Source: Aspidapion aeneum
Taxonomy: Eukaryota; Arthropoda; Insecta; Coleoptera; Brentidae
Assembly: GCA_963576565.1 (NCBI GenBank)
Contig: OY755039.1
Coordinates: 87,377,207 to 87,441,206, forward strand
Length of the DNA stretch: 64,000 bases
Direction of reading: 5' to 3'
A program made the position numbers and the translations under genes. Within the stretch, counting starts at the first letter, position 1, and each line of letters begins with the position of its first letter. The notes beneath the pieces are model-generated. The model saw only the letters and a program-made list of their open reading frames with translations, did no database searches and was not told the DNA's origin. Below are positions 33,155 to 44,224 of the stretch, one piece after another.

Positions 33155-33232
33155 TCTGTGGTAGGAAGTCAAAAGGGGGTAACTCAGGCTTTGCCACATA
33201 TAAATTACCCCCTTTTGACTTCCTACCACAGA
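33155..33232. repeat. Perfect 28-bp-arm hairpin
   Basis: Arms tctgtggtaggaagtcaaaa (continuing gggggtaa; 33155-33182) and its exact inverse (33205-33232) are separated by a 22-base loop containing ctcaggctttgccacata. Perfect over 28 bp, no flanking target duplication seen. A transcript would fold into a pre-miRNA-sized hairpin; alternatively a tiny palindromic MITE. Confidence 0.92.
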
Positions 33233-33987
33233 AATGACACTTAAGACTGTTGTTTTAATACAACTTACTGTGTAGACAATTTTCAGTATCAAAACCTACC
33301 AGAACTTTAAAACTTTAGGCCCTCAGTAAAAGTCCTACCATTCTTGTAAAATTAAAAAAGTCGCCGGAGCCCCTACAATGGTCTTGCTATATGCTGGTTC
33401 CACCATTGCTTGTCATGCAGGTCATGGATAAAATATTTTTATTAAACTTGCAATTCGGTGCAGGGTTTGTCCTTACAAGTGTTTTCGTTCAGTGAACTGT
33501 CTTTTCTTAATGGTGTTTTAGTTCAACAAAATGTTTATTCCGTAAGGTGTGTTGGTTTAGTGCAGTGTGTTGAACCCAGGAAGTGTTTTAGGACTCATCA
33601 TTAAAGTTTCCAGTTTAAGTAAATTAATTGGTTGAAACTGAAATAATAGTATCACAGTTTATATAAATGTATCTCTAGTAGTAAAAATTCTGGTAAGTTT
33701 TATTTATTAATTGTCAAATATTTAGTTTTGCTATTCAGTGAAAATCAGCAGATGGTAAAAAATGTGTTGTTGTTGTTGTTTAAAATTTAATTTTTTAGGT
33801 TTTTCAGAATCGTATATATAATTTTGTAATTTTTATTAAACTTTTAAGAAAATATTGTCCGTACAGGTTTACTATGTGACAATATTTTTATGCAAATTTA
33901 ATGAAAGAATATACCAACATTTTAGATGGAATGGTTCTGCAAAAATTAAAAACTTAATTTTAAACAAGGACAATTTTTTACCACCAA
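33233..33987. other. Interval without recognised gene
   Basis: AT-rich with a short (TGT)n run near 33770. No exon recognised. Confidence 0.4.
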
Positions 33988-34099
33988 CAGCTGATTTTCA
34001 CTGAACAGCTGATTTATTTTAACAAATATCAGCTCAGCTGGTGTTCTGTGATATCAGCTGATTTATTTTGACAAAAATCAGCTGTTGACTAACCAGCTG
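33988..34099. promoter_or_regulatory. Cluster of six CAGCTG E-box palindromes
   Basis: CAGCTG occurs at 33988, 34006, 34035, 34055, 34079 and 34094, four of them as CAGCTGAT(T/G), six in 112 bp of AT-rich DNA. CAGCTG is an E-box core for bHLH factors. Downstream the sequence becomes GC-richer, and at 34318 an ATG begins four codons reaching a GTAAGT donor (34329). This may be a promoter with a first exon, or a degenerate repeat containing the motif. Confidence 0.4.
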
Positions 34100-35269
34100 A
34101 TGTCCCGCCATGTTTGATCTAGACAGAGCTATAGTCTTCTCTCTTTCTGGACCGTGTTAAGGTTATTCTCGTGTTACCAACGGTTTAGCACGTAGTTTGC
34201 ATTTCTTCCCCTTGGTGTTCTGTGCTTTAGATCGTTTTCAGATGCCACATGGTCGACTGGTGTTGTTTGCCTAGTAGTTAAATTCAACACGTGTTTTTTA
34301 AAATAGCTGCCAGAGCCATGGTTTTGGGGTAAGTTATTGAAAGTTAGATTAAGTGATCCATAAGTTTTTTTTATAAAGGCCCCGCGAAAAAAAGGAGGTT
34401 GGGGTAAAAGTATTATATAATATGAACTGAACTGAACCAAAAGACACCAGAAGAGGGGCAGTGCAGTTTACAGTACAATTCCACGGTTTTAATATCTTAT
34501 AATTATTACATATTACGAAAAAAAGATTTGTTACTGCTATTTTCTATAGTTTTTTTATATTATTAGGTAATAAAAAATAAGTTGTATTTTGTTTAGTTTT
34601 CTATTAAAATTGGATAAAACCAAAAATTTTGTATTTGCGTTATTTTTTGTTCAAAATAAACCTTTTAAATACCAAAATGCACAGAATTTTAGTGATTTTC
34701 ACAAATGCCCCCCACAGACTATCTAACCAATTACAATAAGCGCTTAAACGACGTTATCACATTTACCCCAAGTCATGGGGCAAATTATAAAAAAATTGGT
34801 AAGAATAATAAAAAAAATTACTTTATTTAACAAAAATAATAAATTACATTGCAAAGAATATACCCACTAAGTTTCAGATTTTTTCTAAGCAAAATATCAA
34901 CACAGTAAAGACCAAAAGATGAACTGTTCAAATTTTACCACGTAATTACCCCCACTTACCTTACTTGAGCCTTGTAACAGTAAATATGTTCTTCCTATGG
35001 GCAACAACATAATTATGTATTATTTGTGCAGGGATAACGCCCCCTAAATGATGCCGTTTTCTTTTGAATCACCCTGTATAAAGTGGCGCAAAAATAAGCG
35101 AAGAACGCGGCGCTTCCTTTATTTTTAATACGTAATAAATACGTCTATTTTATTTTGAAAGGCTGCTGCATTTAAATAAAAAAATACAATCATTTCTTTT
35201 TTGTTAATTTTTTTAGATTACCAACGCAACAAATAGTTCAGGCCCTACCCTAGTAACATAAGTACGTTG
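34100..35269. other. Interval with candidate first exon, otherwise no recognised gene
   Basis: 34100-34330 is less AT-rich and could be a 5' UTR ending at ATGGTTTTGGG before GTAAGT (plus strand). A minus-strand frame at 34174-34440 is open by chance and lacks motifs. The remainder is AT-rich without features; it ends near 35075 with a tcaccctgtataaa motif frequent at ends of insect repeats. Confidence 0.3.
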
Positions 35270-35499
35270 TAAAAACTTTTCACGTTTTCGGACCTAGGGG
35301 ACGTTTTAAAAACGTACGCCTAGGTCCCTCTGGGTCCGATAGAGGTCCCTGGAACGTTTTTGTGGGTCTTTTTTACGTTTTTACCTTCTGCAACATTTGG
35401 AGACATTTAATAAACGTTTCAGTGGCGTTCGGAAACGTTCCAAAGCGTTTCGAGGACGCACAAAATGTGTTTCTGATTAGCCTATGTAGATAATAATGA

Positions 35500-36013
35500 T
35501 GATAATGGTAATAGAAATGTGAGGGACTTTAAAGTATATTTTAAAAACGTACTTTTCGGGACGTTTTCAAAACATACTTTTTAGGGCGTTTTAGAACGTA
35601 CTTTTTAGGTACCCCAAAGTTAGGGCCCTAAGACATCTAAAAACAACATTTTAAAAACGTCCTATCTAGCACGGTTTTAAAACGTCCTTTTCATGACGTT
35701 TTAAAAACGTACTTTTTAGGTACGCCAATATTAGGGCCCTAAGAAATCTAAAAAGTATATTTTAAAAAAGTCCTGACTAGCGCGTTTTTAGGTACTCAAA
35801 ACTTAGGGCTTCAAGGCACCTAAAAAGTACATTTTAAAATGGTTCTGACTGGCTCGTTTCTAAACGTCTTTTTTGAAATGTTTTAAAACTTACTTTTTAA
35901 GTACGTAAAAGTTAGGGTCCAGACCTAAAAAGAATATTTTAAACGTCCTGCCCAGCAAATTTTTAAAACGTCCTTTTTGGATAGTTTTAAAAACGAACGT
36001 TTAAGGTACCTAA
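35500..36013. repeat. ~110-bp divergent tandem array, left part
   Basis: Units share cgttttaaaacgtacttttt, aggtac, agttagggccctaagacatc and taaaaagtacattttaaaaacgtcc-like segments. The phrase ttttaggtac recurs near 35603, 35714, 35787, 35894 and 36001. The array is interrupted by the element at 36014-37178 and resumes at 37179. 35280-35460 holds more distant copies with many AACGTT motifs. Confidence 0.8.
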
Positions 36014-37178
36014 GGGCCCATCGCATCGACTTTTATAATTCCCTTTCTTAACTATGGATTGCTTTAATTTTAAGCATGCCTTATTTTTAAATTTGTTGCA
36101 CCGAGCAAAAATCTCCTATTCTTTGTTAAGATGCGGCCACCTTGTGACCCAATCAGGTAACGCCGCTGTTTCAACCAACATAATTATTAAACTATAAAAT
36201 TTTTAAACTATAAAAAAAACAACAACAACACCCAGTACGTCCCAAAATAGTTTTGTCAAAACCCATCAATTTTCTGTGTCAAGTCGCCTTTAAAAATTTA
36301 TTTACAAAAATTAAAGTTCTTGAATTTTTGGAAGAATATTGGGAAAATGATGAAATCGAGATGGTGCTACTCGATTTTTTAGAAATTTGGGTTCCCCATC
36401 CACCTAGGACAAAATCCGCGCCCGGCCAAAAAATGTACTGCTCCTAAGGCACAGGCCAATAAGGCACCTGTCCATAAGGCTCCTGTCCATAAGGCAGCGG
36501 CCCTTACACCCCTGGATATAACCAAAGGATTAAAAATTATAATGAAATTACGGTAAAATGTAAAGGCAGAAAGGAAAATCGTCTTGTTACTTCATGCACT
36601 GCAGTTTCATTTAAATGCAAGGGTTTTCTTACACTGGTCAGTCCTATCCTACCCTTACCGCTGTACCCACCAGGCTGTGAACAACAGTTAACTTAAAAAT
36701 CGAACGAAAATACTGTAATAAAAATTAGATTCAACTTTATTTAAATTATTTTTCTTCCTTACAAATCTTTTTGTAATCGATACATAGGTATATTTTTTCA
36801 CAAAAACATTGTGCCAAAAGAACCAAAATCTAGCCGTTATCTTGTGCAATAAAGTTTTTCAAAATCATTTTTATTTATTTAAAAAAAAACATGTTTTTTA
36901 CTTTATTTACTTAAAAAAGACAAAATTCACTTTAATCAAAACACTGTTCATTTATAGGTATTGTCAGTTGCTATGGCTATGCCAAACGGGTAACATTATG
37001 TGACCACCATCATATCTAAGCAGCTCTTAAGGAACAGTAAAGTCACGAAAAAAGCTGACTTAATTTTAACAACACTAAGGAAGGAATAAGTCTGCCTTTA
37101 AGTTCGGTGCAACGAAATTTTACGAAATAAGGTATTCTTTAGGCTAAGAAACGGAAAAAAAGTCGGTGCGATGGGCCC
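36014..37178. mobile_element. Non-autonomous PIF/Harbinger-like element
   Basis: Ends are inverted repeats: gggcccatcgcatcgacttt at left; reading inward from the right, gggcccatcgcaccgacttt, extending about 40 bp with decay. TAA is duplicated at 36011-36013 and 37179-37181. GGG-starting ends with a 3-bp TWA duplication fit PIF/Harbinger. 1165 bp, no transposase. Inside, 36429-36490 holds four short repeats of ctgtccataaggc type. Confidence 0.85.
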
Positions 37179-37410
37179 TAAGGGACTTAAAAAGTACATT
37201 TAAAAAAGGTCCAGACTTGCATATTTTTAAAACGTCCTTTTTAGGTACGGGAATGTTGTGGACCAAAAGAGACGTAAAAAGTAAGTTTTAAAAACGTCCA
37301 AAGTGGACGTTTTTGATACGTTTCATTTGGAACGTTTTTAAAACGTACTTTTTAGGTACGGGGACGTTAAGACTTAAAGGGACGTACGTCCCTGGGACGT
37401 CCGGTGTAAC
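37179..37410. repeat. ~110-bp tandem array, right part
   Basis: Resumes the array of 35500-36013: ttttaggtac near 37239 and 37349, with aaaacgtcc and aaaaagtaagttttaaaaac segments. Degenerate last unit near 37400. Confidence 0.75.
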
Positions 37411-38264
37411 TAGGGTACATGTGAGATTCGAGCGATAAACTGCATTTAAAAATAAAAACAACACACTTGGTATCAGAGTCGTCATAATGGGTGGAGCAGA
37501 GGAGCAGCCGCTCTAGGCGGCCGAATTTGGGTGCGGCCAAAGGTTGTCTTCTACTTTTGAATTAATATAATTTTTAAGGAGCCGCCACACTTTCTTGCAA
37601 TTCAAACATGTAATATGTATTTTAAGGTCACTTAGTCCCACTAGCCTTACTTATCTAATATAATATCTCGTAAACTAATGAAAGGAGGTTTGTACCTAGC
37701 AGAATAAGTAAGTTTTTTCCCAACCATTGCCTATGCTATGCTTGATTTTTATTTTATTAGGGGTCGCCTATTAATTACGTAACAGGATTTGGAGTGCTTC
37801 CTAAAAGTTAGGCAAAGTGTAACAAGGGGTAGTGAGGCTTCTCGACTTTGTTAGGTAAGAACTTTCGCCTACAATAAAATAAATAAAGCTGTACAACTAG
37901 TAGGTACCTAGTGTTACTAGAAGATGGTGTTTTGTTAGTATGAAACATATTTATATCCGTTCTTTGTAGCAAAATGCCTATGATTGTTAAAAGGACAACA
38001 TAATATTTCTTGAGAAGTTCGCTTTTTTTCGTTAATTCTAAAACAACGCAAAATCCTAGCGTTAGCTTGATCATTGAAAACCGCGAGCAATGAATATTTA
38101 TATTAACATCAAAAAGGATAAGGGTAAAAGTAAAAACAGCACGTAATATAACGATTGTTTCACCAAAAATTTACAATCGCGCGACAAGGTTAAATATACT
38201 ACATCTTCGTATTGTGAAAAAGCTTAAAGATCACTGAGATTTAGATTTAGATCTCAAAGTTGCT
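37411..38264. other. Interval without recognised gene
   Basis: AT-rich. A ttaattacgtaac phrase near 37770 resembles the ends of the MITE at 4222 but no second end was found. No exon recognised. Confidence 0.35.
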
Positions 38265-38990
38265 CACTGCTCGTTTCCGGGAAAACGGATGACGCGACAA
38301 TTGTTTTTCTTTTACGACAAATTTACGACAAATTCACGACAATTAATGCATTTATTAATTTTTGAAAATTTAAATTTTTGCTGGGGTGGTAGTGCTAAGT
38401 TGAGACTCAACTTAGCATTACATACGCTTTTCAGGAAAACGGGTGGTGCGACAAATTTTTTTCTTTCACGACAAATTTACGACAAATTCACGACAATTAA
38501 TGCATTTATTAGTTTTTGAAAATTTTAATTTTTTCTGGGGTGGTAGTGCTAAGTTGAGACTCAACTTAGCATTACATACCCTTTTCAGGAAAACGGGTGG
38601 CGCGACAAATTTTTTTCTTTCACGACAAATTTACGACAATTATTCCATAGAATAGTTTTTAAAAATTTTAATTTTTTCTGGGGTGGTAATGCTAAGTTGA
38701 GACTCAACTTAGCATTACAACCCCTTTTCAGGAAAACGGGTGGCGCGAGAAAATTTTTCTTTTCACGACAAATTTACGACAATTATTCCATAGATTAGTT
38801 TTTGAAAATTTTAATTTTTTCTGGAGTGGTAGTAACCGAACCGAACCGAAGTTGAGACTCAACTTAGCATTACATACCCTTTTTCAGGAAAACGGGTGGC
38901 GCGACATTTTTTTTTCTTTCACGACAAATTTACGACAAATTCACGACAATTAATGCATATATTGCGAATATCCAATTCTTAAGTGGTAAT
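38265..38990. repeat. ~150-bp tandem array with an internal palindrome, five units
   Basis: Unit: aggaaaacgggtggcgcgac, cacgacaaatttacgacaaa, cacgacaattaatgcattta, an AT-rich stretch, ctggggtggtagt and the palindrome gctaagttgagactcaactt(agc). Units start near 38280, 38433, 38587, 38730 and 38886. One unit has gained accgaaccgaaccgaa (about 38833) in place of half of the palindrome. Confidence 0.9.
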
Positions 38991-39535
38991 GCTAAGTTTA
39001 TAGAGGTGGATTGTTTCGAGATTCAAACCTAACGCAGAGTCTTACAATTAGGTTATCATCAAAATTGCCAAAATAATTTGAAAAGCACTCGTGCCATAAA
39101 TTTGTTGAAACGTTGCATTTGACATGTCGTAGGATCTTGACAATTTAAAGACGCAATTTACAAGCGACCTCAAAAGTTTTAACACGATTGATTACCTAAT
39201 AAATAGGAGCATCAATCCCATAACGACTTCCTAAAATGTAACTTTTTAAATTAACACCACTGTTTGCAGTCGCGCACCCAGGAATATGTCTTGTCTTTTA
39301 ATTCATGAAATATGTGGAAAATATCTAGGCTGAGGGCGGGCGGGCCGCATATTTGTAAACAACGTCCATGATTGCGATTCGGTTGTAGCCCGAACGCTGC
39401 CGTAGCCATGTCAATGAAGCCCTATTCTACATTGACACGGTTCGGTTACGTTGGCGATCGATTGACGACGGTTAGGTTTCACATTCTCTAGGATCCCGGG
39501 AAAGAGGTCAGGGGAGTATGTTTTAAAAAAATATA
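38991..39535. other. Interval without recognised gene
   Basis: AT-rich to 39290. A short piece related to the hAT MITE family (attcatgaaatatgtggaaa) lies near 39301, followed by a GC-rich block (39340-39480) with no recognised content. Confidence 0.4.
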
Positions 39536-39989
39536 TGTGTTTGCCCGCAGTTAGAAAAACGATAACTGCAATGGACTGTATATATTTTAATTATTGAAAG
39601 CGCGAACAAACATAAATATATTGATATGAAATCACGAAATAATTTAGGTCCATAGGTTAATTGTTGGTACCACACAACGGAAATCAGAAACAAAGCACTC
39701 ACCAGTTTGCAGCCAATTTCTCCACGTTCCAAGAGGCCCGTGTCTGGTTCTAATGATGGCACCACGTAGCTGAAGTTTCTAGTTCTATGCTTCAGTACAC
39801 CAAAATCGAGCACTTTTAAGTGTAGAAATTTGAAATAGTTGGAGAAAGAAATTAACACGCCATTTTCTTGAGGCGGTAGAAAGGATCTCACTGATTCTCG
39901 GTACGCATGTCCAAAATGTACTCTGTCCGTCATCCAATTGTGTGGTTTTAAAATTTACAAACAACCGCGAAATTTAGCGGGAGCTAACA
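39536..39989 (-). repeat. Probable 3' LTR of the BEL element
   Basis: On the minus strand the purine-rich ggagggcag is followed by tgttagctcccgctaaattt, and 454 bp later by ctgcgggcaaacaca, giving TG...CA boundaries after the integrase ORF, as expected for a BEL 3' LTR. No second LTR is available for comparison. The LTR would contain a 77-codon open frame (39933-39703) ending at a GTGAGT donor; that frame could instead be a host first exon. Confidence 0.5.
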
Positions 39990-40206
39990 TAACTGCCCTC
40001 CAAAACACACAAATTTAGAATATCAGCCGGACAGATATAGATATAAGAAAAATGATCGACCGATAAATATAAATGTAAGCGTAAGTTTATTTAGAGATAA
40101 CGAAAACCCGAAAAAGTCGAAACAAACAAACAAAATTAAAAAAAATAATAAAGAATTACCTATTGTAATAATTGACTTCAATAGGTAGAAAAAATTAAAA
40201 TTACTT

Positions 40207-41350
40207 TTAATTCGGCAAGAGGCACAGTTTTACAACTGGCCGCTTGTAAACACCGGTAGCCGTTTGTACCGTCGCAACACGCACCTGACCGTCTCCGCCG
40301 GGATGCAGTTCGATGACCCGACCGACTGGCCATTTCAAAGGTGACTGAATGTGATCAATAACCAAATCATTTAATTTGATATTTGGGGACGAATCAGCCC
40401 ACTTGTGTCGCTGTTGTAGCGTATGCAAATACTCGACAGAATACCTTTTCCAAAAATCATTATGTAGTTGTTTGATTAGTTGCCATCTCGAGAGCCGATT
40501 TAGGGGAACCTCGGACAAATCTGACACCGGAATTTCTGAGTTAAGGGGTTCAAGGGTCAAAAAATGCCCAGGGGTAAGAGGTTGAAGATCGTGTGGGTCT
40601 GAAGAGGCAAGAGATAAAGGGCGACTATTAAGTACGGCTTCTATGCGACATGTAAGGGTGGACATTTCCATGATGGACAACTTCTGGTCGCCGACTACTC
40701 GAACAAAGTGAGTTTTAAAACTTTTGACGCCAGCTTCTGCCAGGCTATTGAAATGTGGACTGAGAGGAGGTCCCAGATGCCAACGAATAGAAAGTCTGGT
40801 GGACGTACTTCTTGCGTAATTAAGTAATTGGTTACAAAACCCTATAAAATTACTGCCTTGATCTGACCAGCATTGCGTCACGCTTTCACGTCTGGAAATG
40901 AATCGATGGAATGCACCTATAAACCCTTCGGTGGACAGTTCCATGGTTGGCCGTACAGACAAACACACAGACATACGATTTGAAAGCTTTACAACCACGG
41001 TAACGATGCGGAATCACAAAGAAAGGTCCACAAAAGTCGATAGCTACACTCGAAAAAGGTTTAAGTTGATTGATTCGATGAGCAGGAAGTGAACTCATTA
41101 TGGGCGGTCTATAGGGTTTAGGGTTGATTCTAAAACATTGCAAACACTTGGATATGGTTCTTTGAATTGCCCGTCTGGCAGATAATATCCAAAATTGCTG
41201 TGAAAGCAGATTATGTAATGTTTTAAACCCAGGATGAAGGTATTGTCGATGAGTGGACTCGATAAGAAGAGTAGTTAAACGATGGTTACTCGAAAGTAAG
41301 ACGGGGTGTTTTGCAGAATAAGACAAAAGGTCAGATTTTTGTAATCTGCC
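40207..41350 (-). pseudogene. BEL/Pao integrase and C-terminal domain
   Basis: Minus-strand reading: RVGGRLQKSDL-type entry, then an HHCC zinc region (H..H in STHRQYLHPG; CLQC in SKCLQCFR), VAIDFCGPF with the first catalytic Asp, a frameshifted stretch near 41000-40890, QCWSDQGSNFIG with the second Asp, SLAEAGVKSFKTH with the Glu, and the BEL-type C-terminal domain (KWPVGRVIELHPGGDGQVRV, RPVVKLCLLPN, stop at 40207). The frame shift near 40950 and the LINE at its 5' side inactivate it. Confidence 0.9.
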
Positions 41351-41568
41351 ACCGACTCTAATTTTTTTTTTATTTTTTTTTTATTTGTCAGACACACTGT
41401 GTTTTTTTTATTACAATCTAGTCAGTAAGACTAATTAGCAATTTTGTTTTAACTTAATTTACTAGAAAAGTCAGATTTAAACTTATGGTTCAGTACCCCG
41501 CTTTGTTTAGTCTGTAACTCACAATTGTGTTGTGTTTATAGCATTATTTTGTTTTATGTGTAATTCAC

Positions 41569-44224
41569 TTAGTTTACTAGCTCAAACGGCTTCACTCTTT
41601 TTAGTCGTCGAACTAGCATAGTATTGTCTAGAAGCTGAATTGCTTCCACATTCACATGCCGATGGAGTCTATCTTCATGGCTTTTTGCGTACTTTTTTAT
41701 AGTCTCTGCTACAGTTTCGATTTTTAGATCTCGATGAAGGTCACTATTTCGAACGTACCAAGGTGCATTCACAATGTTTCTTAATACTTTATTTTGAAAT
41801 CTCTGTACAACTAGAATGTTACTCTCTTTAGCACAACCCCATAGTTGAATACCATATGTCCATACTGGTTTCAGTATTTGTCTATAAAGCAGTAACTTAT
41901 TATGAATTGTTAAATTGGACTTCCTTCCAATTAGCCAGTTCATTTTTCTATACCTTATCTCAAGTTCTTCTTTTTTTTTCTTAACATGTGCTTTCCAGCG
42001 CAATTTGGCATCAAGTGTCATACCTAGATATTTTGCCTGATTCGAATATGGTACTGGAATGTTGTTAATTGTTATTTGTATGTGATTTATATTTTTGTTT
42101 GTAAAATCAACATGAATTGATTTGGTTTCATTTAATTTTATTCGCCACTTTGTGGTCCAACTGTGAATTTGGGAGACTGCATCCTGAAGTTTTTCTATGC
42201 ATTTTTCAATAGATTTTTCTACCATCAATAAACCAGTATCATCGGCAAATGTTGCTAAGTGACAATTTTCTGGCTTTGGGATATCACAAGTGAATAATAA
42301 GTATAGATAAGGGCCTAGTACGCTACCCTGGGGCACGCCTGCTTGAATTTCTCTTAAATTTGAGTATGAGTCTTCCTGTTTTACTCTAAAATGTCTATCA
42401 GATATGTATGATTCCAAAATATCCGAATATTGTTTTGGCAGAAACCTTTTTAGTTTAAAATTAAGGCCTTCATGCCACACTTTGTCAAATGCTTGTGCTA
42501 CATCTAGAAAAACTGCAGAACAAACTTTTCCCTCTTCTAGTGCTTTTTCTATTATATTAGTAATTCTGTGTACTTGATCTATCGTGGAATGCTTGTCTCG
42601 AAAACCAAATTGATGAGATGGAATAATTTCTTGTCTTTCTATGATGGGTTTTATTCTTTTAAGCAATAATTTTTCATAGAGCTTGGATATAATTGGCAGC
42701 AAAGATATTGGCCTGTAAGATGACACGTCATGGAGTGGTTTTCCCGGTTTTGGAATCATGATAACTTCTGCAACTTTCCACAGTTTAGGTACATACCTAA
42801 GCCTAAAAGACGCATTAATTAGGTTGCATAGTTTTACGATAGCTTTTCTGGGGAGTTGTTTTATGACTACCCCGTTAATAAGATCATACCCTGGGGCTTT
42901 TTTCGAATTAATATTTTTGATTTCTGTTAATATTTCTTTTGGTGATGTAAGCTTAATATGGTCCTCGATTTGATGGGGATCATTTAAATGAAAGTGTTCA
43001 TCTGGTGCTTCGTGGGGCTGAAATGTTTTTTCTAAATGACTTGCAAAAATATCTGCTTTTTCTTCGTTACTCCTTGCCCACTGGTTGTTAGATTTTCGTA
43101 TGGGTGGAATTTGGATAATTGGTCTTTTAAAATCTTTGGTTGCTTTCCAAAGGGAATAGTCGGTATTTTTATCATCTGTAAGTTCATTAAAAAAATGGTT
43201 AATAGATTCATTTTTTATTACTAGAATTTCTCGCCTAATGCGCTGCGTCATGTTGTTGAGATTTGTTTTGTCCCGAGGATCATGGCTTTGTTGCCACTTT
43301 CTTCTTAGTTTCCTTTTTTCCAATATAAGGTCTCTAATTTCCTTTGGATAGTTTTTTCCCTTAAAAATTCTCTTTGGTTTTGGACTGTTTTCCCAAGCTG
43401 CTTGTTGAATATTTGTAACAAAATAATCAACTTCTTTATCGATTTGTTCTGGCGTTTGCAATGGTACTGATAGGTTTATTTTTTCTGACAGACTTTGTTT
43501 AAAACTAATCCAGTCAGTCAGTTTATTAACTAGTGAGATATTTGCTTCTTTCTTTATTATGTTTTTACTAAGAGTTAGAATAATAGGTGAATGATCTGAG
43601 TGTAAATCAAAACTTTCTTCTATATCTACAAAACTTAAAGATATATTTTTTACTATAAAAAAATCAATTAGATCTGGAATTTTTCCTGGATCTGTTGGAT
43701 AGTATGTGGGCTTACCAGTTGATATCGTCTCACATTGATATTCACTAATAGCTTGCAAAAGTTCTTTTCCTTTAGAATTCGTCAGTCTAGATCCCCAGTA
43801 GGTATTTTTTGCATTAAAGTCATCTCCAATTATAAAACGGTTTCATAATTTTCTGAGAAAATTAAGATATTGATTTTTCTTTAGTAAGTGCCTTGGTGGT
43901 ATATAGACAGCACTTATGACTAATGTATATGTTTTGGTTTTTACACTTACTAATGTAGCTTGAATCTCTATGGTTTTATATCCCATCTCCTCATAGTGTG
44001 ATATATTTTCTTTAATTATTACAGCACTTCCCCCATGTATTGCTAGGGTGAGTTGTATGATACACTTTATAACCTTTAAATTTAATGTGAGACTGGTTAG
44101 TGAAATGCGTTTCTGACACAAGACAGACGTCAATTTTTTCTATGTCTAGAATAACTTGCAAGTCTTGCTGATGTTGCAAGAGACCATTGGCATTACAAGC
44201 TAGGATTCTAAGATTACTGACCAT
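41569..44224 (-). pseudogene. Jockey-type ORF2 (endonuclease-reverse transcriptase), damaged
   Basis: Endonuclease motifs in order: LACNANGLLQH, VSETHFT, AVYIPPRH, IIGDDFNAKNTYWGS (preceded by a TGA near 43842), and DLHSDHSPI. A frameshift lies in the front third near 44050. Reverse transcriptase from about 42900: SYRPISLLPIISKLYEK, AVFLDVAQAFDKVW (motif A), AGVPQGSVLGPYLYLLF (motif B), ATFADDTGLL (motif C), KYLGMTLDAKLRW. The last 729 codons (43758-41569) are uninterrupted. Only the 5' third is broken, so inactivation looks limited in extent. Confidence 0.92.

Noticed and set aside
34174..34440. Minus-strand 88-codon frame as a gene.
   Set aside because: No domain, no signal of coding composition, and it overlaps a more plausible plus-strand first-exon region.
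38265..38990. CRISPR-like array.
   Set aside because: Units are ~150 bp and repeated over their full length with no unique spacers, in a eukaryotic genome. It is a minisatellite.
39533..39702. C-terminal half of the 136-codon frame at 39523-39933.
   Set aside because: It reads through a strong GTGAGT donor into AT-rich sequence with hydrophobic low-complexity product.
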